A model generated the notes under the pieces. The model searched no databases. It was not told the origin of the DNA and saw only the letters and a list, made by a program, of their open reading frames with translations. Source: Polydrusus tereticollis (lineage: Eukaryota; Arthropoda; Insecta; Coleoptera; Curculionidae). From it: 64,000 nucleotides of DNA. Position 1 is the stretch's first letter, and each line of letters begins with the position of its first letter. Of the stretch, positions 20,265 through 31,299 are shown in pieces. The stretch covers positions 83,248,103-83,312,102 of the forward strand of contig OY987326.1 of assembly GCA_963920685.1 (NCBI GenBank). Reading direction: 5' to 3'. A program made the position numbers and the translations under genes.

Positions 20265-21875
20265 GCGGACGTGACATCTTTGTAACGGATGTGACATTTG
20301 TGACATTTTTTTTTTTTTATAAATATATAAAGAAAAATCCCACGAATACTCCAAATTTTTATTTTTAAAGGATACAACTTTATGTTTAAAGTAATATTAA
20401 ACCTAAATTAAATATTACAGTTACATTATTTCAGTTTTGTTTAAATTATTTAGCATTTGATTTGTTTTCTCCGGTATGAAAAACAAATGGGGCCTGATTT
20501 TTGATACGCTAGTTGGCGGATTTGGAAGCGTACATAAAATCTCTTTACGATTCACTTTCTGAACATCATCGGTTATAGGCCATATGTAATTTTTTCCTTT
20601 TTTCTGCAGAAACTTGACCACTAATTCTTCTCTCTCAATTGACGTTACGATTCCTTAAAAGTATCAAAAATTAGGATAGGGTATTTAACTGCTGTTTTAA
20701 AAAAACAATAACTGGATATCACTGGTTTTCATATGTTACTACTACCCATGACCCAATATCAGAAACACTTACACATTTTATACTAGCTGGTGATGATAAA
20801 TGGTTTAATGGTAATTCTAAGATAAATTAAGAAAACTATTTAAAAGTAAATTTTAACGCCTTAAAACATAATTTTGGAATTGAGAAATGGACGCAAATAT
20901 CTTTAAAGGAAGATTCACCACAACATAAAGATCTCATGTTCATTATAACCTGTGTTTCTTTTACCGTCCAAGTTATTTGATAAGTTATGCCTATCGATTG
21001 GAGTTACAGGATATGAACTTGTATTATTTTTTTCGCCTTTTTCCGTATCTCTTTTTACAACATTGCCTGTGGGGAAATGTTGACGATGTGCTTCATTTTC
21101 CCTACTAAATATCCTCTCCTCTACCATTTTCGTCCATTTCGTCATCAGAACAAGGGGGCGTATTTTTAATTATAGCTTTCAGAACCTTCTTTTTAGGTCT
21201 ACATGTTCTTTGTCTATTCCTACATCTTTCTCTTTCCTTGTTCTTTTGTGTACTGGTCATTTGCTTGATCTTTTTAACTTTACCAGTAGCCCTTGCTATT
21301 CTTTTTCGCTCTGCGTCTTTTTGCCTAACAATGTTCAATTTTTCTAAAGACATATTTTCTCTATATTTACGCATTCTTTTTTTAGCTGTAGACTATACGT
21401 TAGGCTTTTGCTTCTTATTTATTTCCGTTGTCGTAGATCTTCTTATAGGATTATTCTCATTGTCAGTAAAGGCGGCTGCTTTCTTTTCATTGCAGCTCTT
21501 TAATTTTATTTTTGGTATTTTCGGGGTATTTGGGTTGGAACCATTATTTTAAGGTATTTTTTCCTGGGGCGCTTTCTTGTTTTTCTTTTTCTCTTTTTTC
21601 TCTTCCTTTTCTTTTCTCGTTTCGTAAAAATGCCTCTTCTTTGTCTTTTTTTAACTTTCCAATTCGTTTTTTTTTCGATTCATCCATACTGCCCGATACT
21701 GCTAATAAAAATCATAAAACATTCAGAATCACTATGACTATTGTACAACATGTAACCAAGATTCAATTGGTGGTAAATACTTTTGTCACGCCTGTTACCC
21801 AATGTCACGTCCGCCCAAGTACCATTATTGAAAATGTAACGGACGGTGACGTTACAGACTGTGACAGATTATTAC
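20265..21875 (-). mobile_element. Candidate unclassified DNA transposon, internally deleted
   Basis: The unit TGTAACGGAYGTGACAT recurs near both ends: about 20262-20312 on the left (twice) and 21796-21866 on the right (in both orientations). Between them lies a decayed minus-strand gene with its two termini but not its middle. The middle of a similar protein occurs separately at 23655-24560. Boundaries and target duplication are not resolved. That this is a mobile element is inferred from flanking repeats and from the recurrence of the protein family. Confidence 0.4.
20421..21690 (-). pseudogene. Lys/Arg-rich TE-associated protein, N- and C-terminal parts
   Basis: From an ATG near 21687 the minus strand encodes a very basic region: MDESKKKRIGKLKKDKEE, then after stops KYRENMSLEKLNIVRQKDAE (about 21370), RKRIARATGKVKKIK, and an acidic SDDEMDENGRGED. 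After a gap of stops a C-terminal block (20621-20421) reads FLQKKGKNYIWPITDDVQKV and LPNPPTSVSKIRPHLFF. These resemble the ends of a protein family abundant in insect genomes but of unknown function. The middle, which should hold any catalytic region, is missing. I infer the family link from recall of motif order, not from a search. Confidence 0.45.
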
Positions 21876-22164
21876 AATTTTAAAATTTGCGCCAAAACCG
21901 TTGAAAATACACAATAAATTTTAAGGTTATGTATAACATGTATACATAAAGTAACAACTCCATACACTTGCAATAATAAATATGTACGCGCTTAAAGACA
22001 GTGGGCAAAACAGACGTGACTACCAAATTTTTTACAATGAGTGTTTTTAACTTATGTACAATTTCTAAACAATCTAACTTAAAAACAATTTACTCACCTG
22101 TTTTCTTGAACACAAACAAAATCCAACTAAGACATACGTATTGTAAATAATAATAATAATAATA

Positions 22165-22340
22165 AATCTTTATTTCCAATGATAGGATGCTACGCTGCTG
22201 CTACCTGTAAACCGGTTTCGAACCCTTTGGTTCTCGTCAGTACAGGGCAAGCATGACAAACGAGCACACCTACCATTGGAAAATCGAAACCGGTATACAG
22301 GTAGCAGCAGCGTAGCATCCTATCATTGGAAATAAAGATT
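22165..22340. mobile_element. Short foldback carrying a hammerhead
   Basis: Inverted arms 22165-22221 and 22283-22340 match closely: TTTCCAATGATAGGATGC, GCTGCTGCTACCTGTA and ACCGGTTTCGA on the left, complements on the right. A (TAA)n tract at 22146-22164 precedes it. The ~60-bp centre holds box 1 and stem II of a hammerhead; the right arm has only box 2 and stem I. There is no coding capacity. Confidence 0.7.
22204..22246 (-). ncRNA. Type I hammerhead ribozyme, intact core
   Basis: Minus strand: CCTGTA, CTGACGA, stem II GAACC-AAAG-GGTTC, GAAA, palindromic stem III CCGG, cleavage triplet GTT, TACAGG. Stem I pairs 6/6 and stem II 5/5. This is the cleanest hammerhead in the window. Confidence 0.85.
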
Positions 22341-23654
22341 CATTCTTTTCTTTCCCGCTAGTTTCTGCAATCTGAGTTTGTATTTTGTACTAACAGTGTT
22401 AGTCAAAATACGCCAAATTATGCTATTTAATTCAGCGCTCGTTGGGGCATGTAGCCCAGAGAATAGCTGTTTTAGCGTAATTTGATTAATCCTTATTGTA
22501 TAAGGTCTCAGCAAGTGGCTAGAGAACAAAGTTCTCACATGATTACATATTTATATGTCATATTATGATTACCACTTGCCAAGTAGTATTCTTTTACTAT
22601 TTATTAAATATTTGTGAAGAATTTTGGATGTTTCTTTCTTCTTTAAAAATAAAATCCACTACACTTTAGTCCCTGAAATCATAGCTTGGAAGCAAAACAG
22701 ATAAAGTCATCACAAGCTTATTTTAATCACATTTTAACTTGGCGGTGGCGTGATATGCCAATATTTTTATTTATTGAAGACTGTCTAACTTATAAACGTT
22801 TAAGTCGCTTTTAAGTTTTATAAGGATTACTTGGTTTGAATCAACCATGGTGATTTTAATCGAGAATGGAACAGTCACCTTCAGTTGTGTCATCGTCAAA
22901 GGCAAGGAAGAGAAAGTTCATCCCAACGCTACTAAAAGAGCTAAGCCGCTAAGAAAAACACTTTACTGATCGGTTTTTTATTAGAAATTTTCAGGATAGG
23001 TGATGGCGCACTGGGTTAATTCCCTAGTGCTACCTTTCATTAAAACAATTGTTTACTTAAACACTTGCGTTTTCGTTCCTCAATGTTACAAGGATTCACG
23101 ACAAAGACTATCGTCGATACTTAACGTTATATTACTAACTGCTTCTTTACAATTTCTCCCTAACTATCACTTTAAAGTAGGTATATCACAAAAACGCCCC
23201 GGTATAGTAGGGAGTTCAATTTCGTCCGTCAGATAACAACGCATCGCTAGGTGCTTAGTTCTACTTAAAAATGAGACCATTGATTGCCCAAAGAGACCAT
23301 AAAATCATGAAGCGTACGTAGGAGTACTTCCCTCACGGGGTCATCTTGGAATGTACTCTCTATATTACCCAAAAAGGCCTTAAATTTTGAAGGATGAGTA
23401 AGAGCACACTTGCTTCACCGAGCCATTTCTCTTGATCGTTGCGCCGTGCCCTCTCGTCTCCCCGCGATAGGATCTGACCACATATTTCACCCAATAGGAA
23501 GCTAGCATCCCAATAATGACGTTAAAGCTACGTAAACAAATAATAACCCTTATGTAATTTACAAGCAAATATAGCAGAGGTTGAAATCGCACGCACACGC
23601 CATTTACCAACCTATTCTCTTTGACGTATTGATACACGTTTCTGCAACAATAGT
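22341..23654. other. No gene recognised
   Basis: Short open frames at 22323-22538, 23000-23236 and 23380-23637 show no known motif. No repeat structure is obvious. Confidence 0.4.
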
Positions 23655-24560
23655 AAAGATGTTCAAGTTTGTGAACTGGTTTTTCGCCGAATCTTAGGGA
23701 TTAGGAATTCTAGGGTTCAGAATATTCTCCGCACACATGCAACAGTTAGTAATGTCGTGCAAGAAAAAAGGGGGGGCGACCATACTTCTGCTAAATTCAG
23801 TGAAACCAAACATGCTATTAACAGGTACATCAGCTCTTTAAAGTATTTAGAATCTCATTATTGTCACAGCAATACTCGTCGAAGTTACCTCAGCTATTAT
23901 TTGAACAAAGAAAAGCTAGCAATTATGTACAATATTCAAGCTGATGAGAATTTTAATTTGAAAAGTTCATATTTTTGCTACGTTTTTAATCACAAGTTTA
24001 ATTTGGGTTTTGTCTCACCTTGTGCCTTGAACTTACAGAGAGAATAAGACAAGAAACCGATGCTCAAAAATTGTTGTCACTACAAGCAACTCAAGCAGAT
24101 CCCACAAAAAGAACTAAAGCCTCATTACTGAGGGAAGAAAAACCAGGATACCTAACGCTCTTGTTTGATTGCCAGAAAAATTTACCCAATCAGCAAATTG
24201 CAGATGGTGAAGCCTACTATCTGCGTTAACTTTACCTGTTTAATGTGTCTTTTGCTGTTGATAGACAATTCTTGGACTGTAGGAACCTACCCAAAAGGTT
24301 CAAACGACGTAGCTTCATATGTTTCAATTATCTGCAGAGAGAGTATAAAACTATTAGCTGACTGATGTGGCGGACAAAATATAAACAAAATCATGCTTCA
24401 ACGGTGACTGTTGCAAGCAACTAATAATGTGAAATAAATTCAGATAATTTTCCCAGTACGAGGGCATTCCTTTTCAAAAAAGTGTTTGACGTTAAAAGGC
24501 TCCTTCAGTTGTATTTTGGAACCGAGTGACAAAATCCTTCCTTAAAATTTTACGTGTATC
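23655..24560 (+). pseudogene. Middle part of an unclassified TE-like protein
   Basis: The + strand reads VFRRILGI...RVQNIL, EKRGGDHTSAKF, ISSLKYLESHYCHSNTRRSY, then after a frameshift LELTERIRQ, LTLLFDCQKNLPN, AYYLR followed by a stop where Gln is expected, LYLFNV, and then a Cys-Gly-Gly-Gln-Asn motif (about 24370) and FPVRGHSF (about 24450). This motif order is one I associate with a large family of insect uncharacterised proteins. The spaced acidic residues (FDCQKN, the GGQN block) could be transposase catalytic positions, but that is speculation. Several stops make it non-functional. Confidence 0.5.
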
Positions 24561-25220
24561 TTTTCACCTCTTATGAAGGTCGTCGTACGGATGATACAGA
24601 ACTTCCAGAAACGTCGAAAGATATGTATGGTCCAACAGAAGAAGCTCCAGAATTATGTGTGTTAAATTTGTTTTATATTCTAGTATAATAGTCTTATAAT
24701 ATAAAATAATCATTGTTCTTAAAAAATCTGTTTTAATCATAAAAGATAGCAAAAGAAACAAAATTCATATTAATGGTATGCAAAACGTATAAGGTTCAGT
24801 TATTGGAAGCAGAATCGATAAAATCCATTTTCAAAGTTTAATAAAGGCTTTTAGGATATAGTGGTACAGTTGTACATTTGAATTAATAATTTATTCACCT
24901 TTCCAAACATTATTCATATAATTTGAAAATAAAAAAAAGACTAATCTGAGGCCGTAACATTTTTCTGGGTCTTTCTCAAAATTAACGTAAGTGGATTTTA
25001 CACGTTTTGCTTTTATGCCCCTCATTTTCTATAAAAATTGAGCATTGATGCAAAATAAAAAAATCATTGCGATACGGACGTTACGTCAATTAGACCAGAA
25101 GACAACGGCAGTTTTCTACGCAACGGGCACATTTTCTGTATGGTGTTTTTTTTTCACGCCCCTTCCAATACGAAGTTGTATTTTTTAAAAAAGCAAACCT
25201 AACGAAAAAATTACATGGTA
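24561..25220. other. No gene recognised
   Basis: AT-rich flank between the TE-like protein remnant and the next foldback, with no motif seen. Confidence 0.4.
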
Positions 25221-26650
25221 TACAGGGTGCCCGAAATTAGTGCTGACAGTATTTCGATCTCGGAAACTAGAAGAGATAGAAAGACGGTTAAATAGGGAAG
25301 GTTTAAGGCAATTATGTAAGTAGTTTATTGGTGCTTACGGATCGATACTGGCTCTTTTGGGTTTTGAGATATTTTGAATAAACCAAAATGTTGCATTTTC
25401 TTAGATCGGTAGTAACTTTTTTATTACCCAATATTTTTTAGATCCGAAAACAAATTTTCATTGCCCCTTTTTACATAGAAGATACCTACCTGATCATATC
25501 TTAGTTACAACGTTTCGGTTTCCTGTAACCATCATCAACTTTCTTTTTTCTTATGACCGCCATGTTGGATTTTTTACTCATCGAAAAGTACTTAATTTTT
25601 CCTATACTATGATACTAAACACTAATACAAAATAAAAATTTATAACCTCAAAATAACAAAAAATTTTATTTTCGAACATATTTGGCAACCACCGACATAT
25701 CGGATAGTTCTTTTCCTTAAGAATAAAGTTAATTAAATAACAATATAAGTTTATACTACTTTAAATTAAAGTTAAAATGTAATAACTTTTTAAAAATCAT
25801 AAAAATCTAGTGGGTACCTATCTAATAGATACCTATTTCGATAAGATTTTTATTGTAACATTTTTGTTTAGAACTTTAATCAAATGAAATTTTTTAATCT
25901 GTCAAATAATTTTTCTACGTTGTAATAAACATCAGTAACAATGGCGTTAAATTGCTCTAACGAAGGGAAGTTTGATATGTTAGCGTGTTATATAAAAAAT
26001 TACAGAAATGCGAATAGAACTATGGATAATTATTTTGGAATGTACCATTAATCGTGTAACTAGATCTGTAAAAAAAAATGTCAGCGACGCGTTGAAAAAA
26101 ATGGTCGACATTTTGAACCTTAGTATATTCTACTTAATTAACTTTAATTCTTAAGCAAAGGACCTTTCCAATATGTCGGTGTTGCCAAATATGTTCGTAA
26201 ATATGATGTTTTTGTTATTTTGAGGTTATAAATTTTTATTTTGTATTAGTATTTGATATCATAGTATAGGAAAAATTAGGTACTTTTCGATGAGTAAAAA
26301 ATCCAATATGGCGATCATAAGAGAAAACAAAGTTGATGATGGTTACAGGAAACCGACACGTTGTAACCAAAATATAATCAGGTAGGCATCTTCTATGTAA
26401 AAAGTGGCAATGAAAATGTGTTTTCGGATTTAAAAAATATTGGGTAATAAAAAAGTTACTACCGATCTAAGAAAATGCAACATTTTGGTTTATTCAAAAT
26501 ATCTCAAAACCCAAAAGAACGAGAATCGATCCGAAAGCACCAATAACCTACTTACATAATTGCCTAAAACTTTTCCCATTTAACCGCATTTCTATCTCTT
26601 CTGGTTTCCGAGATCGCAATACTGTCAGCACCAATTTCGGGCACCTTGTA
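25221..26650. mobile_element. 1.43 kb foldback with TACAGGGTGCCC ends
   Basis: Inverted arms of about 525 bp, 25221-25745 and 26125-26650. They start TACAGGGTGCCCGAAATTAG on the left and end with its near-complement. Matching continues through GCACCAATAAACTAC-like sequence, TTCTTAGATCGGTAGTAAC and TACTTTTCGATGAGTAAAA. The ~380-bp centre is unpaired and has no gene. The ends suggest an IS630/Tc1/mariner-type non-autonomous element. Each arm includes a GATGATGG...GGAAACCGAAAC block resembling a hammerhead. Confidence 0.8.
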
Positions 26651-27054
26651 TTTGCAAAATGCTAAAATTATTTCACAAAAAGCAGCAATAAGAAAAGAGT
26701 ATTTAGTGTCGTCATTATTCTGTGACACTTTCTGTTCTGGTAATACCAATTTTCATATCAATTTTTACAACACATCACAAAAATTCTAGGAAACCGTAAC
26801 GAATCGGACTACTCTATATAGGACTTTTTTTGTTACAAATAACCTTCTCTATCACCAATATTCGTTTGATCCATGATTGTATAATGATAATAGTTTAAAA
26901 AAAATTAATGTTTTCTGGCTAATGGAAACCAATACCGTGTAAATTTAAGGCAATAGAAACTTTTATAAAGTAATATCAAAGTGTAAGTGTATATAGCTCT
27001 AATTTTTAAGTATACTTTGAATCACTCTATACAGAAAACCCTTTTCATTTTCAG

Positions 27055-27315
27055 TGCTGTCTTTGGGCACCCGCGATCAGATGGAAATTGCCCCAGTGCT
27101 TGGAATTATGGTGGGCATCGTAACTGCCTTATTGCTCGTCACTGTCATAATTTTGGGAGCCCTCAAAATCCGGCGGTCTAGAAGAGACGGCTCCAGGGCT
27201 TTGAGACCCCGCTTTCTCGCTGTCAAGGATAAAGTTACGCTACCCTTACGCTCGGATTCCGAAGATATGTTTGAGAAGGACGATAAGAATCCTGATGTTG
27301 TGCCTTCAAACAAAG
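27055..27315 (+). CDS. Host exon: transmembrane segment of an adhesion-type receptor
   Basis: Internal exon of 261 nt with consensus splice sites: TTTTCATTTTCAG before and CAAAG|GTAGGG after. Both introns are phase 1. It encodes a short juxtamembrane stretch (TRDQMEIAP), one membrane-spanning helix (VLGIMVGIVTALLLVTVIIL), a basic stop-transfer (KIRRSRRDG), then a cytoplasmic tail with FLAVKDKVTLPLRSDSEDM and EKDDKNPDVVPSNK. Single-pass layout and symmetric phase-1 boundaries fit immunoglobulin-superfamily receptors. The tail recalls Sidestep-like proteins of insects, but I cannot verify this. GC content and clean coding differ sharply from the surrounding repeats. Confidence 0.8.
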
Positions 27316-27329
27316 GTAGGGATTCTTTT

Positions 27330-28040
27330 TGAAGTCGCTTTATTTTCGTTGTAAAAATCGCAAGGGGAGTTTCTCACGTACTTGCCCGGGGGGTATATTA
27401 TGTTTGTTTGTTTTTTTGAATTAAAACTTTTAGTTCTTGATTTCATTTATATTATTTTTTCTTTTTGTCATTTTCTTAAACAAAAAAAAATTTTTTATGA
27501 AAATCATAAGAGAGAAGAGTGTTAGGTACTTACAAGTATACAAAGCATAAAAAGCAAACATTTTCAAAATCCCCATGTAGATTCAGAACTAAGAGAGTCA
27601 TGACAACTTTGACACAGAAATCTTTCGTTTCATTAAATAGCAGAAAACTACAGTGGAGACCCTAAGAACCGAAAATAGATCACCCTGTACTATGATTGAA
27701 AAACAGTTTGAGCTTGAAAACGATTAGAGATAGCTAATCAAATCTTCGTCTAACAAGAATAAAATTAAGACAAGTACAAGAAGGATCTTCGAATCTTTAA
27801 CCAGAACGTAGTAAACTACAAAAGTAGTTAACTACTTTTTGGAAAATTGGTTCAAACCTTACTTAATTTTTGTAATATAGTAGTTGTACTCTATTATTTA
27901 AATTTATACAAAATAATGACAGAAATAGTTTTGAAAAGTCAACTGCACAATTTTACCTACTTTAGGTAATTTAACTATTTTTTCTAATTTATCTACTAGA
28001 AACTCAAACAGAATCTAATTTATAGTCAATGCAAAATAAT
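27330..28040. other. Intron sequence, no gene recognised
   Basis: AT-rich intronic sequence with no coding motif or clear repeat. Confidence 0.4.
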
Positions 28041-28042
28041 TT

Positions 28043-29500
28043 GACGTCAGTAATCAGCAGTGTTGTAACCAAAGCACCAAAGTGAGTGAACTGTTTTTTT
28101 TTTCATAAAGACAAAATTAATTTACATTAATAAACACAAATTTATTTAGTTTACTTTAAAAATCTTCCAGGATAACAATATATGTATAGTTATGTAATTT
28201 TATGGTTACTTTTTTAGATATGCTTTGGTTATTAATCCATTGTATTATTCCGAATTTGTATAAAAGTAGGCGAAGCAAAAATATACCTACAAATACACGT
28301 AGGTAGTCCTTATTTAAAAATATTTTTATTTATTTACTCCTTAGGTTGCAATATTAATAATAATAGAAATAATAATCCAAAGAGAGATCATCAATCATAA
28401 ATTCAATAATAATGGGTTGAATATCCAGTCTCTCTAATACGTGTTCCCTATCATACCATTTTAATGTCTCACTTTCTGTACGCCGAATTGAATTTTTCCA
28501 ATCATCAGTAGTAGCAGTAAGAAATGATTCGTACCACACATTCATGCAGACAATTTGAAAGCTACATGAGTAACTTCCATAAGCCATCGCTTCTGTTAAT
28601 CTTTTTTTCGTACGATGCCTATTTCATTTAAGAGGCTTCTTAAAGAAATAAGAGAAACACCAAACAGTTGTCTCTGTTTTAATTTCTTTCTTAAAGTTGT
28701 CAAAGTTATATAATGGTCTAAACTTACCTATTTCGTACATTCCATAAATAGTGTCACGAATAAAATGTTCAATCTTGCTACATTTACAACTCTCTTTGCC
28801 TGAGAACGATTCTTTTTAGGTTGTTCCAATAATTCATTTTTCTTAGTTGACGTTAAGACTGCGATTACAGTGATGATATTCAAATTTAGCCCAGCTGATA
28901 CACGTTAGAAACTGGTAAGATCGAAATAAAATATGTAGACCTTAACATACTCTTTAAAATTACTTTTCTATCTGCTGTCAAGTTTACCTATGGGTCATTG
29001 TTGTTAAGTTCTTACTAAAAATGGCTTATTAGAGTAGCTATTAGCTCTCTGCATCAGCCATTTAAATGCTGCGGCATCATAAATAGTAAACAACTTAATC
29101 GACAGAGATAGATATATGTATGTACACCATTGTTGTTCTTAAAAGAAGAGTTATTTACTGCTATCTATGAAGAGATCGGAAGTATTTATTGAAAAATACA
29201 CCCGCAACAACAGTAGCAACACGAAAAATAAATGCAAAACGTCGAAACGGGCCAACGATCGAGCTGGCGCTACCGTACCGTTGACAGTGCTTTTGCCAAC
29301 TGTCGGCCCATAAAATTCAAATTATATTAATTTTTACAAATTTAAATTAAAAACTATATCTACTAGGTATAAGTGGGTTAGTATCAAAGAAGAATACCTT
29401 AAGTTTTTAATATTTTTTGCCCCAATCTAATTTCCTCATGTTTTCTAACGGATTTACGATCATCAGCTGATTAATGACGTGCAACGGAAATTATTTTGCA
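28043..29500 (-). mobile_element. Tc1-like (IS630 group) element, core deleted
   Basis: Same family as 39655-40745, in the same orientation. Both begin near GACGTCAGT, share an AGTGTTG...AACCAAA start, a (T)n tract, TTTGAAAGCTACATG, GGCTTCTTAAAGA, CAAGCTGGCGC-type and GGATTTAC...ATCAGCTGATT blocks, and end near GACGTGCA. A minus-strand transposase is present with its catalytic middle missing. Confidence 0.65.
28354..28800 (-). pseudogene. Tc1-like transposase, N- and C-terminal remnants
   Basis: Upstream (about 28700-28590) a helix-turn-helix-like segment with ETTVWCFSYFFKKP is followed by the C-terminal piece FLTATTDDWKNSIRRTESET and LERLDIQPIIIEFMIDDLSL. The C-terminal piece corresponds to the tail in the related copy at 31330-31557 (GSWKYSIHHV, IKPIIINFNEVSDN). 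The DDE core is absent, so this is a deletion derivative. Confidence 0.55.
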
Positions 29501-30038
29501 TTAACTATATAAAGGCATACGGTCACGTGAAATGAATAAGGAATCTAAGATAAATGTCATAAAAAATAAATTAGAGTTGAAATAATTAAGCAGTACACTT
29601 CGTTATTCGATTATAATTTAATACGATACAAATTTACCGTTATCAGCTCCTGTCAAATGGATATTTAATTTTGCAACATTGCTTAATTCGTTCAGACACG
29701 TATTGCTGACACCCTATTTGAACAATAATTATTTATAAAAGCCAATATATTTAAAAGAGACAATTTTTTTAATAAAACTGAAAAAAGTTAATGTTTGTTG
29801 CAGATCTGGTTGCTGATGTTATTTTATAAATTTGTTTAAGACTGTGTTAAACATTCTAAAAGTTTTAAATACACTTTAGATAACTGAATTCAGTTTTATT
29901 TTTTTATTTTATGCATATTTTGTCTGTATATTTGCCTATTATATATATATATATATATCGAGAGGGTAGTCGTTGCTGACTAGTTAAGAGATAAACTAGT
30001 GAATATTGGGGAGTGCAGCAAATGAAAGAGTACTCTTT

Positions 30039-30098
30039 AAAGTTATTCCAAGCTTTCGGAAATCATATATTTCATTTCCATCCTCAGGGAGAAACTTT
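30039..30098 (-). ncRNA. Hammerhead motif, left arm
   Basis: Mirror image of 30608-30667, with the same core boxes and stems. Confidence 0.6.
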
Positions 30099-30607
30099 TT
30101 TGAGATTGTTCATAAGGATGTTCATAGAATTAATATAGGACATGCGAGAAGAAAACGTGTTGAAACCCAAGTCAATTACAATTAAAATCAAAAATTGGAG
30201 ACAATACTAAAAACATTGTATATGGACGTAGAAACACACAATTTAAAATAAAATCAAAATTTTGATGTTCACATTTTGAAAATTCGTTACTAATTTAAAA
30301 TTATGGAATTATTTAGCGGGAAATTATGACTTGCGTGCCTCCATTTTAAGTCACTTAAAATGGAGGCACGCAAGTCATGATTTCCCGCTAAATAATTCCA
30401 TAATTTTAAATTAGTAACGAATTTTCAAAATGTGAACATCAAAATTTTGATTTTATTTTAAATTGTGTGTTTCTACGTCCATATACAATGTTTTTAGTAT
30501 TGTCTCCAATTTTTGATTTTAATTGTAATTGACTTGGGTTTCAACACGTTTTCTTCTCGCATGTCCTATATTAATTCTATGAACATCCTTATGAACAATC
30601 TCAAAAA

Positions 30608-30667
30608 AAAGTTTCTCCCTGAGGATGGAAATGAAATATATGATTTCCGAAAGCTTGGAATAACTTT
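30608..30667 (+). ncRNA. Hammerhead motif with minimal stem III
   Basis: In order: AAAGTT, an internal loop, CC, CTGAGGA (the variable core position is G), stem II GGAAAT...ATTTCC, GAAA, GC as the only stem III, TT, GG, an internal loop, AACTTT. Stem I closes by AAAGTT/AACTTT plus CC/GG. A two-base stem III could only form between two molecules or copies, so activity is less certain. Confidence 0.6.
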
Positions 30668-30739
30668 AAAGAGTACTCTTTCATTTGCTGCACTCCCCAA
30701 TATTCACTAGTTTATATATATATATATATATATATATGA

Positions 30740-31290
30740 CGTACGTAGTTAAAATTCTAACTACTAACTTCTTGTACTTAGTAGTTTAACTATCAAGTAG
30801 TTAAATTACTTTTACGTTATAGTATATCTGTAAAAGATTCGCAGTAATAAATCAATCAAAACCGTCTACTCCATGGGCGTGCAAGATTTCTGGATATGTG
30901 TAAATTTAAATAGGCCAACAATTACCTGGGATTTATAAAAGTAATTGTCTCAAAACTTATTAGACTGCATACTTATTCCGTTTCTGCTCTAATCCTCTTT
31001 TATTACTTCTTAATCCTGTTTACCTGTTTGCTAATTATGTAGAGCTATTTATGGGCGCCTTCATTAATCCAATAAACATATTTATATTAATACATACATA
31101 CCCTGAGTCTTTGTCTCTCATTGAAACTAGTCTGAAGTGCCAGAACTGAAGGGTCGATCCCATTATGTGGACAATAAATATGTAAAGTATAAAGATGTGG
31201 TAAATGGTCGGACTAAGGAAATTAAGTAATTATACTCGTATGATGAGTTTATATTAATTTAATGAAATAAAAAAAAAAAATATATTATAA
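30740..31290. other. Intron sequence, no gene recognised
   Basis: AT-rich with no coding motif. Confidence 0.4.
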
Positions 31291-31299
31291 GTTTTTAAA

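Larger units (their letters stand above)
29959..30715. mobile_element. PLE-type foldback inserted in a TA repeat
   Basis: A near-perfect palindrome, 29991-30715, is centred at 30353 with arms of about 362 bp. A 32-nt unpaired tail (29959-29990) lies on the left only. Runs of TA flank both sides (29939-29958 and 30714-30737), consistent with a target duplication within a TA repeat. Each arm carries a hammerhead motif about 50 bp from its outer end. No protein is encoded. The layout matches the PLE insertions at 7724, 14000 and 54389. Confidence 0.75.

Noticed and set aside
21238..21552. Hydrophobic + strand protein
   Set aside because: It is antisense to a Lys/Arg-rich coding region, which yields Phe/Leu-rich shadows.
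25221..26650. Pair of hammerheads in the foldback arms (about 25505-25550 and 26335-26375)
   Set aside because: The GATGA, stem II and GAAAC order is present in one arm, but the first core base is wrong, one arm has GACAC, and no convincing stem I or III can be drawn. Kept only as resemblance.
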